From positions 2,458,501 through 2,522,500 of the forward strand of contig JANCRA010000017.1 of assembly GCA_024362935.1 (NCBI GenBank): a DNA stretch of 64,000 bases. The letters are read 5' to 3'. The DNA comes from Setophaga petechia (Eukaryota; Chordata; Aves; Passeriformes; Parulidae). A program made the position numbers and the translations under genes. The notes under the pieces are model-generated. The model made no database searches and was not told where the DNA came from. It saw only the letters and a program-made list of their open reading frames with translations. Shown here one piece after another: positions 11,601-25,251 of the stretch (positions within the stretch are counted from its first letter, which is position 1; every line of letters begins with the position of its first letter).

Positions 11601-14600
11601 AATTCTAGGACAATATCTTTAATTAATTGGGAATAATTCAGGCCTAGAAATCTAAGTGATGTTGCCACTAATTCAGCGTGTTCTGAGCCTGAAATGGGAA
11701 CAGTTCCTGCCTTCCTGCCTCACCTGGGCAGTGACTCAGCCCTGGCCTAACCTTTGGGTTAGTTCTGGTTTTACAGAGCTGTTTTTACAAGCCTGGCTCC
11801 TCCAAGCTACCAGAACCTCTGGCTCCTTCCCCTCCTGGTTCCTGCCTGCTGGGGCATCCCACTGGATCCAGGCCCAACAATGCAGCACCCTGATGGAGCA
11901 ATCCTCGAGGAAATCCATCCTCTGGCACTGGGTGGCTCAGGTTTTGCCCCTGTGGCTGCAGAGCCCAGCACTAAAGCTCTCGTACAGAGCTCCAGCCCTT
12001 GACTGCAGAGCTCCAGCCCTTCACTGCGTGCTTCCCAAGTGTCCCACCCTCATTCCCAGGGAGAGCAGCTGGAAAAGGACCAGGTTTCCCTGGCAGAGCC
12101 TGCAGCGCACTCCAGGAGCGGGAGCTGAGCTCAGCCCACGCCCTGAGCCACTTCCAGCCCTGAACTGTGTCACCATGGGCCAAAGTCAGCCCTGCTGCCA
12201 CCTCAGGGCTCTTAACAAAGCTGGGTGGGAGCCAAGAGATCTCCTGGCCCTCTCCAGGGAAAGGATCACGGAGCTTGCAGCTCATTCAGAGCCTTTGCAC
12301 CTCTGGGAGCCCTGCTGGCAGCACATGGCTGAGCTGGCTGTCACCCAGGCAGGGGACAGCCACCATCCACCCTGGGCACTCGGGAAGGAGCTCGGGGAGG
12401 CTGGGCAGGGCAGGGCAGGGTGCTGTGTGTACACAGCCTGCTGGGAATCCTGCAGAACCAGGGAATTGTCACGTGTGGAAAACACCTCTAAGGGCACCAA
12501 CCATGGCACAGCTGTCCTCACCAACGTGGAGGTGCTGCAAGTTCCTGCCCTGGCTAAAGGAAGCTCCAAAGCCCCTCTGGAGAAGGAACCCTGGCTCAGG
12601 CAGAGCCTAAAGCTGCCTGTGGACTCATGGGATATCCCAGGGATTGAAGGGATCCACAGGGATCATCCAGTCCAGCCCCTGGTCCTGCACAGGGCACCCC
12701 AACAACCTGATTGACCAAACATTCCTGGAGTTCCATTCCCTGGGGAGCCTGGTTGGTGTCCAGCACCCCCTGGATAAGGGACCTTTCCCTGATATCCACC
12801 TGGCACAGCTCTAGCCATTCCCTGGGCCCTGACCCTGGTGCCTGCCCTCCCTCTTTACCCCGAGGCATCAGCAGGGAAGGGAAGGGACTGGGAGAGCTGC
12901 AGCTCCACTGCATCCCCGTGGAGAGCTCCAACCCCTCCCTGCTGGGGCTGGCTGGGTTCCTCCCTCGGGAGCACCACGGCCCAGCCCTGGAGCCCAGCCC
13001 TGGGCACTCCTGGCACCCGGGCTGGCACGGGCCAGGTTCCCTTGGGAATCAGCTCACCCCAGGCAGCTCGGGATGCCACACATTCCTGAGCCATGAACGG
13101 CCCCACTTGGCAGGAGCAGGGCAGGGTGAGTGCTGGCTGCCATTTCCTTCACACTTGCCTTATCTCTGGCATTTCACTTTCTCACCTCCAGTTCCCAAGG
13201 GAAGGTCCTTCTGCCACAGGCAGGAGAGAAATGGGGAAAGGTGTGGAGCTCAAAGGGCCTTTCCAAACTAAAGGATTCCATGGAAGACCCAAATTTCTAT
13301 GGAGGGTGATGCCTCAGGTTTCAGCTTTTCTGTTTTTCAGGTTCTGTGCTGCTTTAGTGTGTGGGGTCTGGGCTTCATATGAGGGGATGGTGAGCTGCTC
13401 CAGCTGGGCACCAAGGACAAATGATCCAAATCTCAGCCCAAGAGCACAAACACCGTGGGCTGAGAGAGAAAAACAAGGATGGGACTGCCTGGGCTAAAGC
13501 TGGAATGGGACAATGAACTGCAATGTGCAAATGGAGCAGAACTGATCAAAGTGAGAGACCCCGTGAGCAGTTGGGGATTTTTGTGACCATTTTTATTCTT
13601 CTTGGGTGCAGCCCTGGCTGGGCTCTTGTGCTGCCCAAGGTGCATCCATTGAGGAGATCCTTTTCATAAATCCCTATTTTATTCTGTAACTCTGTCCAGC
13701 CTCTGTTCTAGGGCAGCCTTCACAAGGCATCAAGGGCCTGAATTTCCATGGAGGGCCCTTGTTTGGTGTCACCCAACCTCCCTTCCTCCAGAACCACCCC
13801 TCCCTGCAGAGCATTGTCTTTCCTGATCTTTCCATTTAAAAAACCACAGCAATTCCCTTTCAGGCTCCTGGGGAAAGGGGTGGGAAGGGACAGCAGTGGC
13901 TGTCAGCAGGCAGGGGGACACCATCCCTGCCCCACTGCTCTGTGTGTGTGCAGCACCTGGACCACAACAATCCCACCCATGGAATGCCCCACCGTGCCAC
14001 AGCTCTGCAGGAACCCCCAGCACCAGCGCCCCTCCCACAGGGACACACGGGGACCTTTTGTTTGTGGAATCACCTGGAAAACTCTGCCCGGCCGGTGCTG
14101 GCACCTCCCAGCCCAAAGCACTTCCCAGGCAGTGCCCCAGGGCAGGGCTGAGGGAGCTGGGAAGGGGCTGAGGCTGGAGAGGAGCTGGGAAGGGGCTGAG
14201 GATGGAGAGGAGCTGGGCAGGGGCTGAGGCTGGAGAGGGGCTGGGAAGGGACTGAGGCTGGAGAGGAGCTGGGAAGGGGCTGAGGGTGGAGAGGAGCTGG
14301 GAAGGGACTGAGGCTGGAGAGGGGCTGGGAAGGGGCTGAGGGTGGAGAGGAGCTGGGAAGGGGCTGAGGGTGGAGAGGAGCTGGGAAGGGGCTGAGGCTG
14401 GAGAGGGGCTGGGAAGGGGCTGAGGCTGGAGAGGAGCTGGGAAGGGACTGAGGCTGGAGAGGAGCTGGGAAGGGACTGAGGCTGGAGAGGAGCTGGGAAG
14501 GAGCTCAGCCTGGAGCAAAGGAGGCTCAGGGGGCCCTCGTGGCTCTGCACAGCTCCTGCCAGCAGGGGACAGCCGGGGGGGTCGGGCTGTGCTCCAGGGA

Positions 14601-17600
14601 ACAGGGACAGGAGGAGAGGGAACGGCCTCAGGCTGGGCCGGGGCAGGTCAGGGGATATTGGGAAAATCTTCCCCAAAAAGGGTTTTCCAGCCCTGGCTGG
14701 AGGCCCCATTGCTGGAGGGATTTAGCCATGTGGATGTGACACTTGGGGACATGGCTCAGTGGTGGGGGATGGTTGGAGCTGATGGTCTGAGAGGGCTTCT
14801 CCAAACTAAACAATTCTGTGATCCTACAAAGTCCTCAGCTCAGCCCAGCACAACTGAGGTGACCAAGTGTCATCAAGCACTCAGGTGCTCCTGGCTGTCA
14901 CTCCTGTGTCCCACAGCCCGTGGAGGTGACAGTGACACACACACAGGGGATGGCAGAGAGGGAGGGACGTGTCCCAGCTGGAAGGAGGGATGGAAGGAGG
15001 GAGTGGGAACAGGGAGTGGGGAATGTCCCAGCTCGGTCTCCTGGGGACTCCTGAGCTGCCTGTTGCCAGCAGGAGCAGAGGATGCAGGGAGGGACTGAGG
15101 GGAGGTGCTCACCTCCAGGATGAGCGGTGGCATCCGCTGGTCCATCCTCATGGGGTGCAGCTGTGGGAGGCAGGGCTGGGTTAGTGGGGTGTCCTCCTTG
15201 CCTTGGCCACCCCAAAGACCCCCCAAATTCCCCTGGCCATGGAGGGCAGCGCCCCCAGAGCCTCCCAGAGCCCCCCAGGTCTCCAGGTGTCCCCCATGGC
15301 AATGGTGTCTCCTCCCACCCCACATCCCACACCATGGGAGCAGCTGGTGGTTGCCCACCATGGGTTCATGGTTGCCCACCATGGCTGGAGCCTGTCCAAG
15401 GAGGAACAGGGAAACCTCCTTGGAAAGAAGAGACAAATGGGAAGTACCAAGCTCTCCTGAGGAGGCACAGCACCTTAAATCCCTTTATCACCCCCACACA
15501 GATGACAGTGGGCTCACAAATGTCCTGCACCTCTCCCTTCCCCTGCCTCTGCCTCTCCCAGACTCCCACAGAGGGCTCAGGGCTCTTCCCAGATCCCTCA
15601 GACCCAGATCCTTTCTCCAAGGTCAGTGTTCCAAACAACCCTCCAGCACCACGAAGAGGGGAAGAGATCTGGGATCCCTCCAATCCCAAAGCAGTATTTG
15701 CCAGGCTCCCGTGGGCTCCCTCTCACCCCACACCATTCTCCTGCTCACTGCAGGAGAGTTTCAGATCTCAGAGCTGGAGCCCCCACCTGCCATGGACAGC
15801 AGTGACCTGGGATGCTCAGCCCATCCCCCTGCAGGAAGGAGCCATTTCCTGGCTCTTTTGGGGCAGGACTGAATTTATCCTACACACAGGGTGCTCAGCT
15901 CATCCCAACAGTGAGGTGGGCTCGTGGGGAAAGGCCTCAGAGCCTTGCAGATGAAGAGCCAGCAGGTTTTCAGTGGGGTCACGGGCCCAGGTTCTCTCAC
16001 AGTCATGGCCAGGCCATCCCTGGGGACCAGGATGGGGCAGGAGGCACCAGACAGCCCTGAGTGCATGGCCACAGCTCCAGCAGCCACCACGGGCCAGGGA
16101 TCAGCAGCTCAGGGAAAGGGGAAACACCAACAAACCTTCTGGGAGGCCAGGGGGACTGGGATCCTTCACAGAGCCCCACAGTGCTTTGAGCTGAAGGGAC
16201 CTCCAGGCTCATCCCATCCCATCCTGCTCCCAGCCCTGTGCAGCCTGGCCTCGGGCACTGCCAGGGATCTGGGAGCCTGTGCCAGGGCCTGCCCACGCTC
16301 CCAGCCAGGAATTCCTTCCCAAAATCCCTCCCAAACCCACCCTGTTTGATTTGCAGCTGTCCAGGAAGGGAAAGCCAACAAGAAACTCCTCTCACAGCCA
16401 AAGCACTGAATTCTGGGGGGATTTTCCCCCAAAGTCACTCAAGTTTGACCCTGGAGCATCTCCTCAACTTGGCAGAGAAAGAAAACCCAATTAAAAATGA
16501 GAAGGCACAAAGCAGCACTTTATCCACTCCAGAAAGGGCACAGCACACCAGTTTGTGTCTCTGGACCAACAGTGTTACACTCAGCACACCCAAACCTGCT
16601 GACCAAAATTCCCTGGAGGATGGGATAACCTCAGGAGCAGCCCCTGGGAGAGCTGCAGGGTGTGAATCCCCCAGCCCCAGTAAAACCAGTGGCTCAATGA
16701 AGACAGCAATGCCATCCCACCTCTGCAGAGGGGATTTTGCAGGAGCAGGATTTTCCAGTGGTTCACAGGGGTGGACATGAGCTCCTCCAGCCCTGGCAGT
16801 TCCCATAAATCCTGCAGGAGCCTGGGATTTCTGCCTGGATCAGATGTCCCAGCCTGGGGGAGCTGTTATCAGCACAGAGATCGATTCAAGCAGAGTCCAA
16901 CACAAACATTTCTTGGCAGGCCCCAGATAAACCCGGATTAACCACGAGCACGGAGAGCTGGGCTGGGGCTGGGGTGGGACTGCCTGTCCCCTGATTAAAC
17001 ACCTCCTAATCTGCAGGTGATAAATGACAAACGGCCCCTGGAGGAACATCAGGTGCTGTCACCACCTGGGCAGCACCAGGGGACCAGGAGGGAAATCGCT
17101 GTTGGCTGAACAGGCACCAGCTCTGAGGGTGGCACAGGGGGGGCCTGGGGGTTCTTCACCAGCCCTGTGCCCACTCCTGCCTGGCCAGAGCCCCCAGCCC
17201 TTCTCCCAGGTGGGAGATTCCCCTCAGCTGATCCAGGCTCCTGCTCACAGCCAGCCCCCAGCACAGGGGCTGCAGGCTCTGAGGACAGGGGCAAGGTAAA
17301 TGTCACCTGTGTCCATGCTGGGCAGGCAAGAGCACCCAGCCCTGAGGCCCAGCATCACAGCGAGGTGGAACTGCTGCAGGAAATCCAGAGGAGGCCATGG
17401 AGCTGCTCCAGGGCTGGAGCCAGGCTGGGAGAGCTGGGGGTGCCCACCTGGACAGGAGAAGCTCCAGGGAGAGCTCAGAGCCCTGCCAGGGCCTGCAGGG
17501 GCTCCAGGAGAGCTGGAGAGGGACTGGGGACAACGGATGGAGGGACAGGACACAGGGAATGGCTCCCAGTGCCAGAGGGCAGGGATGGATGGGAGATTGG

Positions 17601-20600
17601 GAATTGGGAATTGTTCCCTGGCAGGGTGGGCAGGCCCTGGCACAGGGTGCCCAGAGCAGCTGTGGCTGCCCCTGGATCCCTGGAAATGTCCAAGGCCAGG
17701 CTGGACATTGGGACACCCTGGGACAGTGGGAGGTGTCCCTGCCCAAGGAATCTTAAAATCCCTTCCTACCCAAATTTGGCTTTAAACTGAAAGGGAGTAG
17801 GTTTACATCAGGTATTGGGGAAAAAAACTGTTCCCTGGCAGGGTGGGCAGGCCCTGGCACAGGGTGCCCAGAGCAGCTGGGGCTGCCCCTGGATCCCTGG
17901 CAGTGCCCAAGGCCAGGCTGGACACCAGGATTTGGAGCAGCTGGGGGAATGGAAGGTGTCAGGCTGGGTGATCTGCAGTGTCCCCCCAGCACAGACCAGC
18001 CCCTGCCTGGATGATTCCCTGACCTGGGGGAGCAGCAGGAGGTGGCTCCAGCAGGAGGGGGGGCTGTCCCAGGATGAGGGACCTGGGCACAGGTGTGGCA
18101 CAACGGCCGTGCCACCACCCAGCCCCGGCTCCTTCTCTCCGTGCACCTGCACGAAACTGCAGCCTCCAAGGGAATCAGCAAACAATGGGCAGGATAATCA
18201 TCAATCAAGCCCCTGGCACGGCCCTGGCAGTGCCCCTTTGCAGGCTCACTTTATAAATAGCCTGTATTTATATCCAGATTTGGTTCAATATCAGCATTTA
18301 TTGTCTCCTGGTTAAATATTGACCTGGGTAAATATTTGATCCTCTGATCATTTGGGTTTGATACCGACCTGCATCGACGTTATTTTCTGTTTGTTCCTCA
18401 CGTCTCCTGGAACTCTCTGTAAAACGGGATTAGCAGAGAAAGCCCCGGGACTCTTCCTTTCAAGTGCCCAACGTTTGCTGCTGGAAACAACAAAGCCTGT
18501 CCCCGATGGAACCCGTGGGAATGTGCTGGGCCCAGGGAGGCCCTGGATGGGCTCCGAGCACTGCAGGGTGAGGGGCTGCCCTCGAGGCCTTTGTGGATTA
18601 TTTGGGTTGGAAAACACCTCTAAGGTGATCAGCCCAAGGCTGACACCACCCACCCCAGAGATCTTCCCTTTTCCTGCCCCAGTTCCCTGCCAGACAAAGA
18701 TGTCAGACCCCATCCTGCCCCAAGCTGGGTGCTCAGAGCACTCCAGGATGAGGTGCTGCTCCCAAATCATTCACAGAATTTCATTCATTCTCCAGGTTTG
18801 TGCCCATGGCTGGCCCAGGAGATGGGGAGGGTTACCCCAGTGCTCTTTCCTGCCCTCGTGTTGGAACTCCCTGAGCAGATTCCCAGGAACCAGGGGAGCT
18901 GGGAATCTCCATGCAGGCAGCCCCACTCCCAGACCTGCTGGCTGTGTTTGCAGTTCCTTCCCTCCAGCAGCTGATAAAGGCTCCCTCAAAGGCAATCCAG
19001 CTCAGGAATTTATCACCGGGATCATGCCACAATCCCAAAGGCCAAGGGAGCCAGGGAAAACAGCCTCATCCAACTCCAAGGTCAAGGGGCTGCAAGAGGA
19101 GCAGCTGGGAACAGCCAGACCCAGCAGCAAGCAGAAACATTCCCAAAAACAAAGCCATAAATGGAGTGAAAAATAACAAAGCCTTGGAGCCACAGAGTGG
19201 GAAGGGAATGACACAGGAGCATCTCCAGATGTGAGCGTGGGGATCCCATGGTGACTTTGGGGTTGATCCACATTTTTGGGGTGGATCCCACTTCTGCAGG
19301 ACCCCCAAGAGCCACCTCAGCCCTGGATGGAGCTGGAAGGGAGGTGGCAATCAGGGATGGCCTCTCCCCTCTCTGTACACGGTGTGAGGACAACTCTCAA
19401 AGTGTGGGAAGGGAGGACGTGAGGGTTTAAGGGAGCTGGACCTCCACAGCTTTCAGGATATTCCCATTCCATGATCTCTGAGCTGCTCCAGCTCAGCAAA
19501 GCCTGAGGTGAAGCCCCTGAAGGCAATGGAGGTTTTCCATCAAAGCTCCTGGAGGTCAGTCTGGGCTGACTCCTGGTGTGAGCTGTTAGAGCCCCTTGGG
19601 GGGTTTTTGGGAGAAATGAAATGAATTTAATGTCATTTCAACTCCTGCAAGATCGAGAGGCTTGGAGCTGCTCCAGCCTCAGCCAAAACACTCAAGGAAC
19701 CCTGGGTTACATGGGCACAAATCAGCTCTGGATTTGGAATTAGCCAGGAGCAGGGACCCCTGCAGCTCCACTGCTCCTTCTGGACTCAGCTCCAGCCCAG
19801 AACTGCCTGACCCTGACTCCTGGAGGCCACAATCCCCAGGATTCCTCTTTTCTGCTCCATCCCAGAACTGCCTCTCCCTGACTCCTGGAGGCCACAATCC
19901 CCAGGATTACCTGGACAGATTTATCCACCTGTCTGTCCCTCCCACAGGGCACTGGGATTGCCTTTGACCTTCCAGTTCCCTCAGTTCCACATCCCTGCCC
20001 CAGGTCCTGAAGGTGCTGTGGGAGAGGTCTGGAGCTCCCGGGATCCTCCCCAGCCCCTGTGGCAGCTCCAGGGGCTGACAATGGAATGAGTCACCGGCTG
20101 CTTGCCAGGGCTTGTGGAGCCCTCCTGGCACCCAGATCCCATCAAAGAGGCCACAAATCCCCTTCTGCCAGGCAAACCACTGGGCAGACCCCAGGCAAGG
20201 TCAGGTTTCACATGCAGACAGAAAATCCCCCCATCCCTGCAGCCCCAACTTCCTCCCAGAGCAGTTGGGAAAACAAAACAAAACCCGAGGCAGCCCTGGG
20301 TTGGGCCAACCCTTCTTCCAAGGCTGAACATCCCCAGCCAAGGAGATGTGCCAGAACAGGACTGAGGGGACACTGGGGCACATCCCCAGGCCAAGATGTG
20401 CCAGAACAGGACTGAGGGGACACTGGGGCACATCCCAGGCCAAGGAGATGTGCCAGAACAGGACTGAGGGGACACTGCAGCACATCCCCAACCAAGGAGA
20501 TGTGCCAGAACAGGGACTGAGGGGACACTGGGGCACGTCCCAGGCCAAGGAGATGTGCCAGAACAGGACTGAGGGGACACTGCAGCACGTCCCAGGCCAA

Positions 20601-23600
20601 GGAGATGTGCCAGAACAGGACTGAGGGGACACTGGGGCACATCCCCAACCAAGGAGATGTGCCAGAACAGGACTGAGGGGACACTGGGGCACGTCCCAGG
20701 CCAAGGAGATGTGCCAGAACAGGACTGAGGGGACACTGGGGCACGTCCCAGGCCAAGGAGATGTGCCAGAACAGGACTGAGGGGACACTGGGGCACGTCC
20801 CAGGCCAAGGAGATGTGCCAGAACAGGACTGAGGGGACACTGGGGCACGTCCCAGGCCAAGGAGATGTGCCAGAACAGGACTGAGGGGACACTGGGGCAC
20901 GTCCCAGGCCAAGGAGATGTGCCAGAACAGGGACTGAGGGGACACTGCAGCACGTCCACTCCTGCCATGTGCCCTGTGCTGAATATTCCATGGAATCCTG
21001 GGATGGTTTTGGTTGGAAGGGACCTCAGCCATCACCTGATTGACCCCCTGCCACGAGCAGGGAGCTCAGTGCTTCTGGTGCCGTGCTGGCAGCAGGAATC
21101 TGGAGTTTCCTCCAGATCCAGGGCCCTCCACCCAAACCCTCCCTTTCCACGCTTTCCCTGTATAAAGGAATCCCCAGTTGCTGTTAATTAAGGGAAGCTG
21201 ATTATGGCACAGGCCAGTAACAGCTCCCAGGGGAAGCTCTGAGCTCTGGAGAAGCTCCAGGGGGAGCATTTGGGAGGCTGGGCACTGCCAGCCCTGGGAA
21301 ACACAAGGACTGAGGGGATGGCAAACCCCAAATTAAAGGAGTTGAGCTCCTCCCACACCACAGAACCACAAAATCTCCAAATATTGGAGGCAGCCCAGAA
21401 CAAAACACTCAGAAATGTTTTGGGTGAGCACCTGGGGAGATGCCCTGATTTTCCCAACAAATTTGGGGCTTTTCCACAGCTTAGAGAACATCACACCTGC
21501 TCATTGTGAGGAATTTTAATATATCCAGCCATTCCTGGGTTTAGCTCCCTGAAATACTCCTGAGGAGCAGCAAAATTATGACTTTGTAGAGATAACATCA
21601 AAATGTTTGGGGTAAATAAATACACAACAAAAAAGCCCATGGTTGGATGGGCTGGAGAACATCCATGTCCTCTGGCCTCTCCACGATGGGTTCAGATCCA
21701 TGAGATAAATCACCTCAGGTGTGAGGGATCTGATAAGGGATGGATAATACCCTACTTTTTGGGATAAACCTGAGTTTTCAGAGCAGCCACACTACAATGA
21801 ATTCCTTGCTGTTCCCTTCTCCTGCTTGCACTGAAAATCCTACAAGGAGCGAGGTCCTGACATGCATTTTAATACTCACAAATCCTGCTCTGGGTGGGAA
21901 CTTAAGGTCCCTCCCCATCACGTTGAGAAAACAATAATTTTCCAAGAATTCTCGCAGCATTTCTGAACTCAATGAAAGATTCTTTGTTTGAGTTTCAAGC
22001 TGAGCTTGAACGGAGCTGAAGCTCTTTGATGTGGTAAACAGCCCATGGGGGTTTTTTTGGAGGGTTTTCATGCTAGCTCAAGTTCTGAGAACATCTGAAT
22101 TGTAAACACGAGTTCTCCAATCCCCGCAGCCCGGCCGGGCCCTGTGACTGCGGGAATTCGCCAATGGAGCACGAGGAAAGCAAACACTGTAATCGAGCTC
22201 ACAAGACGCTCGTAAGTGCGATTATTTGCAGTGGATGGGTTGGATAAAAGAACTCACTGGAGCAGGGAAGGAGAACAAAACAGCGCCGGGAGGTGACCGA
22301 ACAGGTTTGAGAGGGGGAAAACTCCCGGGCGGTGATGCACGGGCCAGAAATGCATTCCCCAAAGCCGGGCAGCGACTTCAGCTGACGGGATTTGCCTCCC
22401 GCACAGCGCTCAGGAGGAGCTGCAGGGAAATCCGGAGCTCCCCGCTCGTTCCCACCATTCCCAGCTTTCCAAAAAGGAAAAAACACCAACCAGCAGGCGC
22501 TTTACCAGCTGATCCAAACGGATGGCAGGTTACAGGGAGGAGGATGAGCATGGCACACCTGGATCCTCGTCCCCTTCCCTCGCTGCCTCCTTCCCGGGCA
22601 GAACAATCAGCCTTTGTCCCACCGGGACACAGCCGCAGCTCCGCGGCTCAGGGTTCGGCTGAGCTGCTCCATGGAGCTGCTCCTTCCACCCTGCTGCTCC
22701 ATGGAGCTGCTCCTTCCATCCTGCTGCTCCTTCTATCCTGCCCTTCCTTCCATCCTGCTGCTCCATGGAGCTGCTCCTTCCATCCTGCTGCTCCATGGAG
22801 CTGCTCCTTCCATCCTGCTCCTTCTTCCATCCTGCCCTTCCATCCTGCTGCTCCATGGAGCTGCTCCTTCCATCCTGCTGCTCCTTCCATCCTGCTCCTT
22901 CCATCTTGCTCCTTCAATCCTGCCCTTCCCTCCACCCTGCTGCTCCTGCCATCCTTCCCCTCATTCCATCCTGCTGCTCCTCCTGCCCCTCCTTCCATCC
23001 TTCTCGTCCATCCTGCCGCTCCTTCCATCCTTCTCTTCCTTCCATCCTGCCCCTCCTTCCATCCTGCTTCTTCCATCCTGCTCCTCCTTCCATCCTGCTC
23101 CTTCCATCCTTCTCCTCATTCCATCCTGCTGCTCCCATCCTGCCGCTCCTCCTGCCCCTCATTCCCTCCTGTCCCCACCCAGGGAGCTCAGCAGTGTTTG
23201 GGGCCTCCAGAAAACCCAAATAACCAATATTGTGGATGAAGCCCCCACACGTGCTGAGTCTGGGCTCACTGGTTCTACCCAGAGCTTCCTGCAGGCTCTG
23301 GAGCTGCTCTGCCGTGGGACCAAGCCCTGGCACACCCCTGGGCTGGGGATTCTCCTGAGGGTGTTCCAGCAAAATCAGAGGGATAAATGGATCCTTTCTG
23401 AGAATCTGTCCCAGCTCCCCGTGGCCCTGCAGACACCTGCCAGGCACAAAGCCCACCAGACTTGCAAATCCATGGGCTGGTCCCAAAAACACTGGGATCA
23501 GCTGATCCCAAAGCAGAACAGAGGGAAGGATCCCTCCCTCTGGAGATCCTCATGCAAGGCTCCACCAGCTCCCAAACCCACCCTCGTGCCACAGGGATCA

Positions 23601-25217
23601 GGTGTTCCCATTCCTCCTTGGCAAGATTTAACTTCCCATCTCTCCCACCCCATTCCTGCACTCCCTGGAGCCAGCACCCTTTGGAAATGGATTTTGCATG
23701 GAATTTTTGAACCCTTATCCACAGCCAGGAGGATCCCCAAGGGAGGGAATTCTCCCCAAGCATCTCATTCCAGGTCCACAGCTAAATTCCAAAGCAGCCA
23801 TCTCCCCTTTTCCTGCAGAAAAGCCAAATTTATTCCCTGCCTGCAGCTCCTGAGATTCCAAGGAAATGAATCATGGCCTGGGAGCTGTGCTGGGCACTCC
23901 AACATCTCTCCAAAAAAGTAAAGGAGCTTTATTTATGGGAGGCAGGACTCTCCTGGCCCTGAGCAGGACCCATCACCCTGGTTCCAAGGCACTGGAAAAG
24001 CCATCCCTGCTCCAAGGGACAGCCACCCTCAAGCCACCACAGCCACATTCATGACAAGGATGCACCAAAGGAACTGCAGGACATGGCACAGGGACAGGGC
24101 AGGACTGAAACAGCTCCTGAAAGCTGAAGCATTCCTAAAAATGCTGGATCCAACTCCTCCTGTGATCCAGGAGCAAAATCCCTGCCAAGATGAAGTCAGA
24201 GGAGCAGCACAGCACTGGCACCCTGTTCCACAGCTCTTCCACGCTGCTGGAAGGGTCTGGCAGTGCCATTCCCAGCACTGAGGAGGTGAAGTGCCAGGAA
24301 AAGCTCTGGGAACAGCACTTTCCTCATCCCATCTCACGTGTCCAAGCACCCCCCAGGTGGAGATCTTTTATTCCTCCTGAGCCCCCCCAGCCCAGAGAGA
24401 GCCAAGGACAGGGTGGGGAAGTGCCTGTGGGGCAGGAACTGGGATCAGGGGACACAAAGGGAGCCCTTTGCTGCTGTTCCTCAGCCTGCAGCCAAGGAAA
24501 ATCCCTTTCCACACTCATCAGCATCTTCCTTGTTTCCCACCACAGCCTCAGCCCCACCGGGAGCTCCCCAGCCCCACCACAACTGCCCTGGGGCCTGGCA
24601 CAGGCAGGAAGGGGTTAAACCGAGGGACAGGGCCGGGGTTTGTCCTTCTGTCTCTTCCCAGCAGCTCCTGCCCTCTCTCAACAGCTCTGGATCCCCCAAC
24701 AGCAGAATTCCCAGCTGGAGCCATGGACACAGGGACTGCCTTCCCAAAGCCTCAAGGACAGAGGGTGGCAGAGCCACAGGGGAGCCTGGAGGAGCCAATT
24801 CCTGCCCTGGGTGATCCCAGGATGCTCCTGCAGCCCCAGGGGCTCAGGAATGCTGTGGCAGCCAGGTGGGAGCAAGGATAAATCCCCCAGGCCCCTCACT
24901 CATCCAGGGAACCCGGCAGCCACACAAAGGGATCAGCTCCTCCTCTCCTGAAATGTTCCCTGGACATTACTATTATTATTATTATTATTATTATTGTTAT
25001 TATTATTATTATTCCTTCCAGCATCAGCCACTGGAGATTTAAAGAGAAAAATGCTTTTTCTGGCTGATCTGACTCAAATAATGAATGAAAAGTCCTTTAC
25101 TCTCACAAGCCCTTTTCCCTCCTCTTTTCTCTGGTTGTTTTTCGTTTGGTTGGGGTTTTTTTGGCTTTTTTTTTTTTTTTTTTTGTGGGGTGTTTTTTTG
25201 TTTGTTTGTTTGCTTTG

Positions 25218-25251
<34 letters not shown>

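Noticed and set aside
20201..21035. Long open frames with repeated [15 protein letters not shown]
   Set aside because: They are translations of the 52-bp minisatellite, with no splice context or conservation.
22226..23921. Open frames of up to 435 codons rich in LLPSCCS
   Set aside because: They derive from the CT-rich minisatellite; the composition is that of the repeat.
25134..25247. Poly-T tract as the tail of a processed pseudogene
   Set aside because: No gene body or target duplication was seen on either side.
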